From NCBI RefSeq assembly GCF_042849255.1, contig NZ_AP026866.1, positions 4,154,001 through 4,218,000 of the forward strand: a DNA stretch of 64,000 nt, in the 5' to 3' direction. This document shows positions 1 to 7,740 of this stretch, in pieces. Each line of letters opens with the position of its first letter. Within the stretch, counting starts at the first letter, position 1. The translations under genes and the position numbers were made by a program. This DNA is from Oceaniferula spumae. GTDB lineage: Bacteria > Verrucomicrobiota > Verrucomicrobiia > Verrucomicrobiales > Akkermansiaceae. The notes below the pieces were generated by a model. That model worked only from the letters and a program-made list of their open reading frames with translations. It was not told the origin of the DNA and ran no database searches.

Positions 1-587
1 ACGAAGCTGAATTAGTAGACGCCTTGACGATGATCACGGATGCCGCGGCTTCGACGCCGTTCTACTACTATCACATTCCATTTTTCTCAGGTGTGGCGAT
101 CAATCCGATGGCATTTACCAAACTAGCGATGGATCGCATGCCGACATTCAGAGGTATTAAATACTCGGACGGCGCGACGCTTTACAATCTGCCACTGCTG
201 CAAAAAGTGGCTCCCGAACTTGAGTTTTTGGCCGGATCCGACGAGGCCTATCTGCAGAGCGTGGCACAAGGCTATGTGGGGGCCGTCGGCAGCACCTATA
301 ATTACGCGGCGCCCATCTACAACAAAGTCAGTGCTGCGTTTGAAGCGGGGGATATGGATACCGCCCGGCTTTGGCAAGGACGCGCCTTGGAGATGATCGA
401 GGTGATTTTCGGCACCTGCGGTCGCGCCGGGCTGAAGGCAATGATGAGCATGGTCGGCATCGATTGCGGGCCGACCCGACTTCCTATCAAATCCGCCAGC
501 GAGGCCCAGGTGGCCGAGCTTCGTTCACGTCTGCAAAAAATGGGATGGTTTGATTGGATCGAAAGTGTGAAGGTAAAGGTCGCATGA
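1..587 (+). CDS. nanA: N-acetylneuraminate lyase, C-terminal part (cut by left edge)
   Basis: This class I aldolase of the DHDPS/NAL family splits N-acetylneuraminate into N-acetylmannosamine and pyruvate. The reading frame is open to the left edge (first full codon at base 3), so the N-terminal part lies outside the window. The visible part contains YYYHIP, carrying the catalytic tyrosine, followed by FRGIKYSD with the Schiff-base lysine, the order and spacing expected for NAL rather than dihydrodipicolinate synthase. The TGA stop overlaps the ATG of the next gene as ATGA (584-587), which indicates translational coupling. The two following genes encode a mutarotase-transporter fusion and an N-acylglucosamine 2-epimerase, which fits sialic acid catabolism. 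Confidence 0.9.
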   Translation, partial: EAELVDALTMITDAAASTPFYYYHIPFFSGVAINPMAFTKLAMDRMPTFRGIKYSDGATLYNLPLLQKVAPELEFLAGSDEAYLQSVAQGYVGAVGSTYNYAAPIYNKVSAAFEAGDMDTARLWQGRALEMIEVIFGTCGRAGLKAMMSMVGIDCGPTRLPIKSASEAQVAELRSRLQKMGWFDWIESVKVKVA

Positions 588-3304
588 GGTTTGGTTTATT
601 TTTCGCAGTTATCTTGTTGATGATCTCGGCGAATGCTTCGGAGAGTCCTTTTTCTTGGGGCCGGTTGCCGGACCTGCCTGATCGGGAGGGACTTGCAGGA
701 GTGTTTGCCGGTGTCATTCAGGACGGCGACGATGCTCATCTGATCGTAGCCGGCGGTGCGAATTTTCCTGCTGAGCGACCATGGGCAGGTGGTAAGAAGG
801 TTTACCACAACAGCATTTACACTCTGAAGTTAGGAGTGGATGACGCCCAGTGGGTGAAGCAGGAGAGTGGGCTGGAGGATTCCGTCGCCTATGGCATGTC
901 GGTGACGAATGAATCGCGAGGGGTCGTCTATTTCATCGGCGGCAAAACGATGGATGCAGCCAGTGGCAAAGAAATTGCCCTCGCCGCAGTATGGGAATTT
1001 TCCATGGCGAACGGCAAGCTACTAACAAAAAAACTACCACCTTTGCCTGTGGCATGTTCCGAGGGCGTGGGGGAGCTGGTAGATGGCAAGATCATAGTGG
1101 GGACTGGCGTGACTAATCGTAGCGCAGATCCTGCCGAGGGCATGGTAGTCCAGCGAAAATTATTCACCTTCGATACCACCGATGTGACTGCGGGCTCCTG
1201 GGGGGGGATCGAACTGCCAGAAGCCGCGCGTGGGCGGATGTATGCCGTAGCGGGTGTGCGCGGGAGTCAGTTTTATTTATTTGGCGGCAGAGATTTTGCC
1301 GCTTCGGATGGGGACATGCCTGATCGGATATTTGGCTTGGATTTCCTCAAGGATGCCTGGGTATTCAATGTGCCGTCGGCTTCGTGGAAACAGCTGGCCG
1401 ACATGCCTGAGGCACGCTCGGCAGCACCTGCGACGGCTGTTCCGGTAGGTGTCAGTCATTTACTGATGATGGGAGGCGTGCCAGTGGAGTTCCTGCGTGA
1501 ACAAATCGAAGCCAGGCCGGACAAAAATGGCCAGGGCATGGATCACCCCGGATTTCCCTCGTCGATGCTTGCTTATGATACCATCACGAACAGTTGGGCG
1601 AAGGCGGGGGATCTGCCTACCGAGGTGAAGCCCGATCATGCGACCAATGCAACAGGCAGCACGTGGGCCACAGTCACCACACCTCTAGTCATTTACAAGG
1701 GGGCGATTTATATTCCGACCGGTGAAATCAAGCCTGGTGTTAGGTCTCCTCAAGTGCTCGCTGGGAAAGTGCATGGCCGTAAGGCATCCTTCGGAGTGAT
1801 CAATTGGATTGTGGTGGCGGTTTACTTGTTAGGTATGGTCGGTATCGGTTACTGGTTTATGATGCGCGAAGGGGCGTCATCGACGGACGATTATTTTCGT
1901 GGCGGCCAGCGCATTCCGTTCTGGGTCGCAGGGCTTTCGATTTTCGCCACCATGCTTTCGGCGATTACCTTCATGGCGATCCCTGGAGCGGCCTACGCGA
2001 CAAACTGGAACGGCTACATCGGACAGTGGCCGATCTTGGTGATCATCCCTCTGGTGGTGCTATTTTATCTGCCGTTTTATCGTCGGCTTAATATCACTAC
2101 GGCCTATGAGTATCTTGAAAAAAGATTCAACGTCGCCTGTCGAGTGATCGCCAGCGTAGCCTTCATGCTGTTTCACGTGGGACGTGTGGCGATCGTGCTC
2201 TATCTGCCTGCACTGGCGCTCTCCAGCGTGACCAATATCAATATATTCGTGGCAATCGGAGTGATCGGTGTGCTCTGCATTATCTACACGGTGATGGGAG
2301 GAATTGAGGCCGTGGTCTGGACAGATGCCATTCAAGCCCTAGTATTGATCGGCGGCGCGCTACTTTGTTTCGGCCTGGTCATCGCTCATGTCGATGGCGG
2401 ATTTGGTGCCATCACCTCAGCGATGTCCGAGCAGAGCAAAGGGATTACGGCGAGTTGGGACTTCTCTGATCTATCCATCGGCAAGGCTTCGACGTCCGGC
2501 TTTGTGATCTTCATTGCCTTTCTATTTGCCAATTTACCATCCTACACCGCTGGTCAGGATGTTGTGCAGCGCTATGTGACAACCCCTACGGAAAAGGAGG
2601 CGGCGAAATCTCTCTGGATGAATATTTTCATGGTTCTGGTAGGTTCTGCGATTTTCTTCGCGTTGGGAACGGCTCTCTACGTTTTCTATCAGAACAAACC
2701 GGAACTGCTGGACCCAGCCCTGCCAGCGAAGGATAGCATTCTGCCATTTTTCATCATGCAAAACCTGCCTGTGGGTGTTGCTGGATTGATCATTGCCGGG
2801 GTGTTTGCCGCCTCGCAGTCAACCATTTCCAGTTCGTTGAACTCCGTGGCCACGGCATTTGTCACAGACGTTTACGGTCGGTTACTGAAACCGGAAAGCA
2901 GCGATCATCAGCAATTGAACGTCGCGCGGACTGTTGTGATCATTCTGGGCGTCATAGGAATGCTTGTTTCAGCCTACATTGCCTTCACCAAAGTGGACTC
3001 TGCCTTTATGCTTTTTAATACCTTCATCGGTTTTGCACTTGGGCCGCTCGGCGGACTGTTTGCGCTCGGTGTTTTTACCAAGCATGCCGGTGGAAAAGCT
3101 GGTCTGGGTGCCTTGTTGATCGGCGTTGTTAGTGTGGTGTCCATTCATCTGTTGAATCAAAGCGGAGCAATCGATGTCATGCCGCTGCTCTACGGGTTCT
3201 TCGGTTTCACCTCCACGCTGGTAGCCGGAATCATTCTTGGGTTCGTGTTGCCATCGCGACCGGAAGAAGTGAATGGACTGACGATCTACACGCAGGCGAA
3301 ATAA
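584..3304 (+). CDS. Periplasmic kelch mutarotase fused to sodium:solute symporter (sialic acid uptake)
   Basis: A 906-residue two-domain protein. Residues 1-20 form a signal peptide. About 25-395 are a kelch beta-propeller of the NanM-like, cyclically permuted mutarotase family (IVAGGANFP, then GGKKVYHNSIY; later YAVAGVRGSQFYLFGGRD and LLMMGGVP). From about residue 403 a complete SSS-family transporter of roughly 13 membrane helices follows, with DDYFRGGQRIPFWVAG near its start and AGVFAASQSTISSSLNSV in the core. NanM speeds sialic acid anomerisation and SSS members include Na+/sialate symporters, so the fusion would feed the preferred anomer straight to the carrier. I chose the ATG at 584 because it overlaps the nanA stop and starts a clean signal peptide. 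Substrate is inferred from neighbours. Confidence 0.88.
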   Translation: MRFGLFFAVILLMISANASESPFSWGRLPDLPDREGLAGVFAGVIQDGDDAHLIVAGGANFPAERPWAGGKKVYHNSIYTLKLGVDDAQWVKQESGLEDSVAYGMSVTNESRGVVYFIGGKTMDAASGKEIALAAVWEFSMANGKLLTKKLPPLPVACSEGVGELVDGKIIVGTGVTNRSADPAEGMVVQRKLFTFDTTDVTAGSWGGIELPEAARGRMYAVAGVRGSQFYLFGGRDFAASDGDMPDRIFGLDFLKDAWVFNVPSASWKQLADMPEARSAAPATAVPVGVSHLLMMGGVPVEFLREQIEARPDKNGQGMDHPGFPSSMLAYDTITNSWAKAGDLPTEVKPDHATNATGSTWATVTTPLVIYKGAIYIPTGEIKPGVRSPQVLAGKVHGRKASFGVINWIVVAVYLLGMVGIGYWFMMREGASSTDDYFRGGQRIPFWVAGLSIFATMLSAITFMAIPGAAYATNWNGYIGQWPILVIIPLVVLFYLPFYRRLNITTAYEYLEKRFNVACRVIASVAFMLFHVGRVAIVLYLPALALSSVTNINIFVAIGVIGVLCIIYTVMGGIEAVVWTDAIQALVLIGGALLCFGLVIAHVDGGFGAITSAMSEQSKGITASWDFSDLSIGKASTSGFVIFIAFLFANLPSYTAGQDVVQRYVTTPTEKEAAKSLWMNIFMVLVGSAIFFALGTALYVFYQNKPELLDPALPAKDSILPFFIMQNLPVGVAGLIIAGVFAASQSTISSSLNSVATAFVTDVYGRLLKPESSDHQQLNVARTVVIILGVIGMLVSAYIAFTKVDSAFMLFNTFIGFALGPLGGLFALGVFTKHAGGKAGLGALLIGVVSVVSIHLLNQSGAIDVMPLLYGFFGFTSTLVAGIILGFVLPSRPEEVNGLTIYTQAK

Positions 3305-3313
3305 TCGACTAAC

Positions 3314-4483
3314 ATGCCCGGATACAATAGTGACGAACTTGATAAACTTCGCGATTTTTACCGCGATAGTTTGCTTGATGACACCCTACCATTCTGGTTG
3401 CCGAAATCCATCGATCACGAGCATGGCGGCTACCTGCTGATGCGTGGACGAGGTGGTGATTTGTTAGACGATGATAAGTCGGTCTGGTTCCAAGGCCGAT
3501 TCAGCTCGATTTTGGCGACACTGTATAATCAGTGTGAGCCACGGAAGGAGTGGTTAGACGGAGCCAATGCAGGAATCGATTTTCTCCGTGAGCATTGTTT
3601 TGATGAGGACGGGAAGATGTTTTTCCTGACCACCCGGGAGGGTAAACCACTGCGGAAACGTCGGTATTTTTTCTCCGAGGCTTTTGCGATAGGAGCTTTC
3701 GCCCAATACGCCAAAGCGACCCATGACGACGCTCTGGCACAGGAGGCCCGTGATCTTTTCAAACGTTGCATGGATTATGCCGATGGGGTCAGCCCCCTAC
3801 CAGCGAAGTTCACCGATGAGCGACCTGCCAAGGGTTTGGGAGTTCCGATGATCTTCCTCAACATCGCACAGCAACTTTGCGACACCGTAGGCGACGACTT
3901 TGCTGCCTCACGCATCGATGGATTTATCGACGAAATCGAAGCCTGTGTGAATGATGACCTCCGCTGTGTCATGGAATGTGTTTCTCCGGAAGGAAACCTG
4001 ATCGACCATTTCCAAGAACGCACCATCACACCAGGCCATGCCATCGAAGGAGCATGGTTCATTTTACACGAAGCCAAGCGTAGAGGAGGGGATAACCGAC
4101 TGCAAAATCTCGGGCTGAAAATGCTCGATTACTCATGGGAGCAAGGCTGGGACAAGGAACACGGTGGCATTATCTACTTCCGTGATCCTACTGGCAAACC
4201 GGTGATGGAATACTGGCATGACATGAAATTCTGGTGGCCACAATGTGAGGCTATTATAGCCACCTTGTTAGCCTACAAAATGACCGGCGATGCTAAATAC
4301 GCCGACTGGCACCGCCAGATTCACAAATACGCGCATAAGAATTTTCACGATACCGAACACGGCGAGTGGTTCGGATACCTACACAGGGACGGCCGGATTT
4401 CCAACACCATGAAAGGCAATCAATACAAAGGCCCGTTTCATCTTCCGAGAATGCAGTGGTATTGCTGGAATCTGTTAAAGTGA
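3314..4483 (+). CDS. N-acylglucosamine 2-epimerase (AGE/RenBP family)
   Basis: Interconverts N-acetylmannosamine and N-acetylglucosamine, the step after the lyase in sialate breakdown. At 389 residues it has the usual family length and an (alpha/alpha)6-barrel sequence pattern: FWLPKSIDHEHGGY near the start, SVWFQGRF, FFSEAFAIGAFAQYAK, PGHAIEGAWFILHEA (a conserved active-site His region), EHGGIIYFRD and a C-terminal HGEWFGYLHRDG. It begins nine bases after the transporter stop, without a recognisable ribosome binding site, and ends the operon. Many Verrucomicrobiota and Bacteroidota use this epimerase instead of NanK/NanE; whether those are encoded upstream cannot be seen here. Confidence 0.9.
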   Translation: MPGYNSDELDKLRDFYRDSLLDDTLPFWLPKSIDHEHGGYLLMRGRGGDLLDDDKSVWFQGRFSSILATLYNQCEPRKEWLDGANAGIDFLREHCFDEDGKMFFLTTREGKPLRKRRYFFSEAFAIGAFAQYAKATHDDALAQEARDLFKRCMDYADGVSPLPAKFTDERPAKGLGVPMIFLNIAQQLCDTVGDDFAASRIDGFIDEIEACVNDDLRCVMECVSPEGNLIDHFQERTITPGHAIEGAWFILHEAKRRGGDNRLQNLGLKMLDYSWEQGWDKEHGGIIYFRDPTGKPVMEYWHDMKFWWPQCEAIIATLLAYKMTGDAKYADWHRQIHKYAHKNFHDTEHGEWFGYLHRDGRISNTMKGNQYKGPFHLPRMQWYCWNLLK

Positions 4484-4502
4484 TCGCCGATCAGCAAAAA
4501 TG

Positions 4503-4538
4503 ATTAGGTCGCCGGTTCAATTCCGGCCAGCGGCTCCA
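4503..4538 (+). other. tRNA-Thr-like 3' end remnant (possible att site)
   Basis: Twenty bases after the epimerase stop lies a stretch that reads as the 3' end of a tRNA: a 5-bp T stem (GCCGG/CCGGC) around the loop TTCAATT, seven acceptor bases, a discriminator T and CCA. The sequence AGGTCGCCGGTTCAATTC is typical of bacterial tRNA-Thr. The D arm and anticodon arm are absent upstream, so this is not a working tRNA. Such fragments usually mark sites where integrases recombine at tRNA genes. A diverged copy lies 840 bases downstream (5343-5377). Confidence 0.6.
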
Positions 4539-4632
4539 GCCTAGGAGAGAAACTTTTCCAAAGGATACGTTTCCATCTATTTTTGCTGGTTATCTTTTTC
4601 CTGAAATCGACTGGTTTGTAGATGGTGTAGTT

Positions 4633-5040
4633 CTAGGCAACTCGGAAGTGCCAGCGGGTTTCGCTTGCGACTGAAGTGCGACCGAGGGAATGATCGATCA
4701 GAGCTTCCAGACGTGATGACATTTTAGAGCCTAATACACGAACCATCGTAGGTGTCTTCACTTCCACTACGCGTAAACCAGCAAAGAAGAGCGGGACTTG
4801 GCGTGGGATGCAGGAATTTTCGCTGTGTTCTTGATCTTCAAATCCAGCTAACAGGAATTTATGCAACATGGTCATCTCGCGTGATCCGAGGAGGAGAAAC
4901 TTAGGCTGGCTGACTGCTGTGCTGTGACTGCGGATGAGGTGCAGCACTTTTTCAGCTTCCCACCGGTCATGGAGCACGATGCTATCGGGTGACTCCTCTG
5001 GAGATGGTACTGGGGTATCAGTTTGCGTTTTAGTAGACAT
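4633..5040 (-). CDS. Hypothetical protein, 135 aa
   Basis: I do not recognise this protein. It has no signal peptide or membrane segment. The N-terminal 20 residues are Ser/Thr/Pro-rich and probably disordered; the rest looks like a compact alpha/beta domain (KFLLLGSREMTMLHKFL, then PLFFAGLRVVEVKTPTMVRVLG). No Shine-Dalgarno precedes the ATG. It stands alone in an AT-richer islet between two tRNA-end-like repeats, so it may be the cargo of a decayed integrated element. The steady residue composition and lack of any competing frame support it being a real gene, but function is unknown. Confidence 0.55.
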   Translation of the reverse strand: MSTKTQTDTPVPSPEESPDSIVLHDRWEAEKVLHLIRSHSTAVSQPKFLLLGSREMTMLHKFLLAGFEDQEHSENSCIPRQVPLFFAGLRVVEVKTPTMVRVLGSKMSSRLEALIDHSLGRTSVASETRWHFRVA

Positions 5041-5160
5041 GGCAATTCATTGGGTTAATCAATTTAAACCAGAGCATATGCCATGCCAATTGTTGAACCT
5101 GAAGGGGGTCAATATTAGGAAAATACGGACATTTTATGTGTGATCAGTTTGATGCATGAC

Positions 5161-5195
5161 AATGAGGAATCCTATTTCTGATAGGATTCCTCATT
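5161..5195. repeat. Perfect 15-bp inverted repeat with 5-base loop
   Basis: AATGAGGAATCCTAT, loop TTCTG, then the exact reverse complement. It is not followed by a T run on either strand, so it is not a standard intrinsic terminator. It sits about 120 bases upstream of the hypothetical gene that starts at 5040 and downstream of the lipoprotein gene that ends at 5396. It could be a repetitive extragenic element, an operator or a transcript 3' end protector. Confidence 0.7.
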
Positions 5196-5333
5196 ATAAC
5201 TCACCAGTCGTATCGCACTTGAATAAGGCGACGTTGGCTCATGGAGGCGTTGAACTGAATTCAGTAAATGGGCGTAATGCATACGCTACCTTCGCCATTC
5301 CACTTAGATAGCCCAAGGGCATAGCCATTCAGG

Positions 5334-5376
5334 CGACAAAAAATTAGGTCGCTGGTTAAATTTCTACCAGCGACCT
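5334..5376 (-). terminator. Intrinsic terminator of the 5396-5887 lipoprotein gene
   Basis: On the minus strand a perfect 10-bp stem (AGGTCGCTGG/CCAGCGACCT, arms at 5367-5376 and 5346-5355, 11-base loop) is followed by AATTTTTTG. It begins 20 bases after the lipoprotein stop. Its sequence is related base for base to the tRNA-end-like fragment at 4503, so the terminator may have evolved from an att-type repeat. Confidence 0.75.
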
Positions 5377-5395
5377 TGTGAGCTTCCTTGTTTGA

Positions 5396-5887
5396 TTAAA
5401 ATGGGATGCTTCTAAAAAGCTTCCAATCACGGTTGTCCATTTCTCCGGGGGCGATCCAGCCGTCATATATTTGCACAGTATGGGCGTAGATGATGGCATA
5501 GAGTTTGTTTCCGTCTTCTTGGTGCGATCCTACTTTACGGTAGTCGCAGGCTAGAGTGGCTTTACGCGGAACTCCGTATAGATTGTATTCATCGCTGCTG
5601 GGATTTAATTTATCAAATGATTCCACACGCTTGAGGAAGTGGGTGGCGTTGTTGACTTTAATGTAGAGATTCAAAGATCCGTCGGAATTTTTTGAGGTTT
5701 GCCATTTGAGGTCAGGGAGGTCGTCTCGTTCGGCAAAATGATCAAATGGCTTCTGTTTTGCTTGGGGGCTGTTGGATGGACTGTTTGAGGCACCTGCATT
5801 CGCGTTAGATTGGGCAGGGGGAACCACTGCGCATGATGTCAGTAGGGCAACGGTTAGATATATGGGTAGTAGTAAGTTTTTCATCAT
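5396..5887 (-). CDS. Small secreted lipoprotein of unknown function, 163 aa
   Basis: The N-terminus is a lipoprotein signal peptide with lipobox LTSC and lipidated Cys19, followed by a Ser/Asn/Pro-rich linker to about residue 47. The rest (about 115 residues) is a soluble domain with motifs such as DLPDLKWQTSKNSDGSLNLYIKVNN and KLYAIIYAHTVQIYDGWI; I do not recognise the family. Gene-sized, with its own terminator 20 bases downstream. It sits in the AT-richer islet between the sialic acid operon and the ThuA gene, and nothing nearby suggests its role. Confidence 0.65.
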   Translation of the reverse strand: MMKNLLLPIYLTVALLTSCAVVPPAQSNANAGASNSPSNSPQAKQKPFDHFAERDDLPDLKWQTSKNSDGSLNLYIKVNNATHFLKRVESFDKLNPSSDEYNLYGVPRKATLACDYRKVGSHQEDGNKLYAIIYAHTVQIYDGWIAPGEMDNRDWKLFRSIPF

Positions 5888-6130
5888 TCCAATGCTCTTC
5901 TTTATGGCTATGGGTGTAAACTTTATTCCGATGTTAGTGTTAGCGGGATTCGTGATGCCTGTTGTAGACGCGGTGTTTCACGTCCGTATTAATGGTCGTG
6001 AAGTGAACATGGAATTGGTCTTCACATGTTAAACATTTTGGATTTTCCGTAAAGGAAGGTGGCAGTCTCGCCCCGTATCGGTGACAAAAATCATGTTTGC
6101 CATTTTCATGGCAGGAGGCAAGTTAGGAGC

Positions 6131-7042
6131 ATGATCAAAAAAGCATTCTTCTGCATGTGTGCCGCCGCCTGTTCGGTGGGTGTTCTTTCTGCTGCCGATA
6201 AGTATGAGAAATCTACAAAAGCCATCAGCAAAGCCTTGGACGGAATGGTGACAGAGAAGCCCAAAGAGAAACGCAAACTGTTAGTCTTCTCGGTGACTCG
6301 CGGTTACCGTCATAGCTCGATTGACATCGGCAAAATCACGATGAAGCTGATGGGGGAAAAGACAGGTGCTTTCGAAGCGGTGGTCAGCGACGATTTGGCA
6401 AATTTCGAGCCTGACAAAATCAATGACTTTGATGCCATCTGCTTTTTGAACACCACGATGGAGGTGTTCAGCCCAGCCAAGAAACAGTTCGCCAAAATGA
6501 ATGGTGAGCAGAAAAAAGAAGCCCAAGTGCGTGAGGCGCGACTGAAAAAGAGCCTGATGGAATACATCAAAAGCGGTAAAGGTTTTGTAGGTATCCACGC
6601 AGCCACGGATACCTTTTACAAATGGCCTGAGTATGGCGTCATGATCGGCGGTTACTTTGATGGCCATCCATGGACATCGAAGACTCCAGTGTCGATCAAG
6701 GTGGAAGACGGTCAGGAACAACACAGCTGCTGCGCCCACCTCGACGGCAAGAACCTTAATTTCAAAGAGGAGATCTATCAGTTCAAAGCTCCCTATGATT
6801 CTAAGAAAGTCCACATGCTGCTTCGTCTCGATCCCGAACAGACCGACATCAGCAAGGGCAAGCGCGCGGACAAAGACTACGGAGTCAGCTGGGTGAAACC
6901 TCACGGCAAGGGGCGTGTATTTTACTGCTCCCTAGGACACAACGAGCACATTTATCAAAACCCAAAAGTTCTCCAGCATTACCTCAAAGGTATCCAGTGG
7001 GCGCTTGGAGATCTTGAGATCGATGTCAAAATTGGTAAGTAG
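6131..7042 (+). CDS. Secreted ThuA-domain protein
   Basis: A 303-residue protein with a signal peptide (cleavage near ACSVGVLSA) and a ThuA domain, a type 1 glutamine amidotransferase-like fold found in secreted sugar-related proteins of Verrucomicrobiota and Planctomycetota. Family signs are LLVFSVTRGYRHSSI near residue 50, GKGFVGIHAATDTFYKWPEY in the middle, GGYFDGHPW, and a C-terminal GRVFYCSLGHNEHIY. ATG 6131 is chosen because GGAG lies five bases upstream and the signal peptide starts there; longer in-frame extension to 6059 has no such features. No operon partner is obvious. ThuA proteins have been linked to disaccharide use, but the reaction is not settled. Confidence 0.88.
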   Translation: MIKKAFFCMCAAACSVGVLSAADKYEKSTKAISKALDGMVTEKPKEKRKLLVFSVTRGYRHSSIDIGKITMKLMGEKTGAFEAVVSDDLANFEPDKINDFDAICFLNTTMEVFSPAKKQFAKMNGEQKKEAQVREARLKKSLMEYIKSGKGFVGIHAATDTFYKWPEYGVMIGGYFDGHPWTSKTPVSIKVEDGQEQHSCCAHLDGKNLNFKEEIYQFKAPYDSKKVHMLLRLDPEQTDISKGKRADKDYGVSWVKPHGKGRVFYCSLGHNEHIYQNPKVLQHYLKGIQWALGDLEIDVKIGK

Positions 7043-7147
7043 TTTGCAAGCGAGGGCTTAACCGAATTTTAACAATAAATCGCCGGATCAACACACGGGC
7101 TTAATGAAGCTATTGTCTAGTGGGTATGTCAAACAACCCAACAGACA

Positions 7148-7663
7148 ATGAAATCAAATACCAAAACAGCGATCCAAATTCTGCTGGTCTCCGTTTTCGG
7201 AGCAAGCCTAGCCCTAGCTCAAGGCCCTGGTGGCAGACCTCCACATGGTCCGCCACACGGCCCTCCTCCCGGTGGTGGCAATGGTGGGCCTGAGGGCGAT
7301 GGTCCTCCGCCACCTCCCATCATGGAAGCTCTCGATAAAGACGAGGACGGGTCCATTTCCAAAGATGAACTTGCTGCGGCTGCAGAAGCACTCAAGAGCC
7401 TCGATGCGAACAAAGACGGCAAACTCACCGCTGACGAGTTAGCGCCTGAAAAGCCGGCAGGCGCCAAGGATGATGAAAAAAGGGGCCGCCGTAAACCTCA
7501 CGTTCCACCCATTATGAAGGCACTGGACACCGATGAAAACGGCGAGATCTCCGCTGAAGAACTAGAGGGTGCCGCAAAGGCACTACAAGAGTTAGACAGC
7601 AATAACGATGGTGAACTCTCCAAGATGGAGACCCGACCTAACCGCCGCTTCAAAAAGAAGTAA
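7148..7663 (+). CDS. Secreted EF-hand calcium-binding protein
   Basis: 171 residues: signal peptide (1-25), a Pro/Gly/His-rich linker (26-57), then two pairs of EF-hands. The four loops are at 63-74 (DKDEDGSISKDE), 86-97 (DANKDGKLTADE), 127-138 (DTDENGEISAEE) and 150-161 (DSNNDGELSKME); each has Asp at positions 1 and 3 or an accepted substitute, Gly at 6 and Glu at 12, so all should bind calcium. The pairs are joined by a basic spacer. Such secreted EF-hand proteins are common in marine PVC bacteria, with unknown partners. A terminator follows 28 bases after the stop. Confidence 0.88.
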   Translation: MKSNTKTAIQILLVSVFGASLALAQGPGGRPPHGPPHGPPPGGGNGGPEGDGPPPPPIMEALDKDEDGSISKDELAAAAEALKSLDANKDGKLTADELAPEKPAGAKDDEKRGRRKPHVPPIMKALDTDENGEISAEELEGAAKALQELDSNNDGELSKMETRPNRRFKKK

Positions 7664-7690
7664 TAGCTCCGAACTAAATCAGCTAAATCC

Positions 7691-7724
7691 AAGCCAGTAT
7701 GCCTGATGGGCTGCTGGCTTTTTT
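7691..7724 (+). terminator. Intrinsic terminator of the EF-hand gene
   Basis: AAGCCAG and CTGGCTT form a 7-bp stem with an inner partial pairing (GCC/GGGC) and are followed by TTTT (the stem's last TT plus four more). It lies between convergent genes and may work for the plus strand only, because no T run follows on the minus strand. Confidence 0.75.
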
Positions 7725-7740
7725 ACGTTCAGCAAAGATG

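Larger units (their letters stand above)
5041..5395. other. Intergenic stretch of 355 bases with two hairpins
   Basis: No convincing reading frame is present on either strand. It holds a perfect 15-bp hairpin (5161-5195) and, at its right end, a terminator serving the minus-strand lipoprotein gene. Base composition is richer in A+T than the flanking operons. The stretch between 5200 and 5335 shows nothing I can interpret. Confidence 0.6.

Noticed and set aside
4503..4538. A complete tRNA gene
   Set aside because: The 3' end is convincing but the 40 bases upstream hold the end of the epimerase gene and no D or anticodon arm.
5772..6032. Frame of 86 codons on the plus strand over the start of the lipoprotein gene
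   Set aside because: Most of it is antisense to the lipoprotein gene. The rest has one hydrophobic stretch but no start context or family match.
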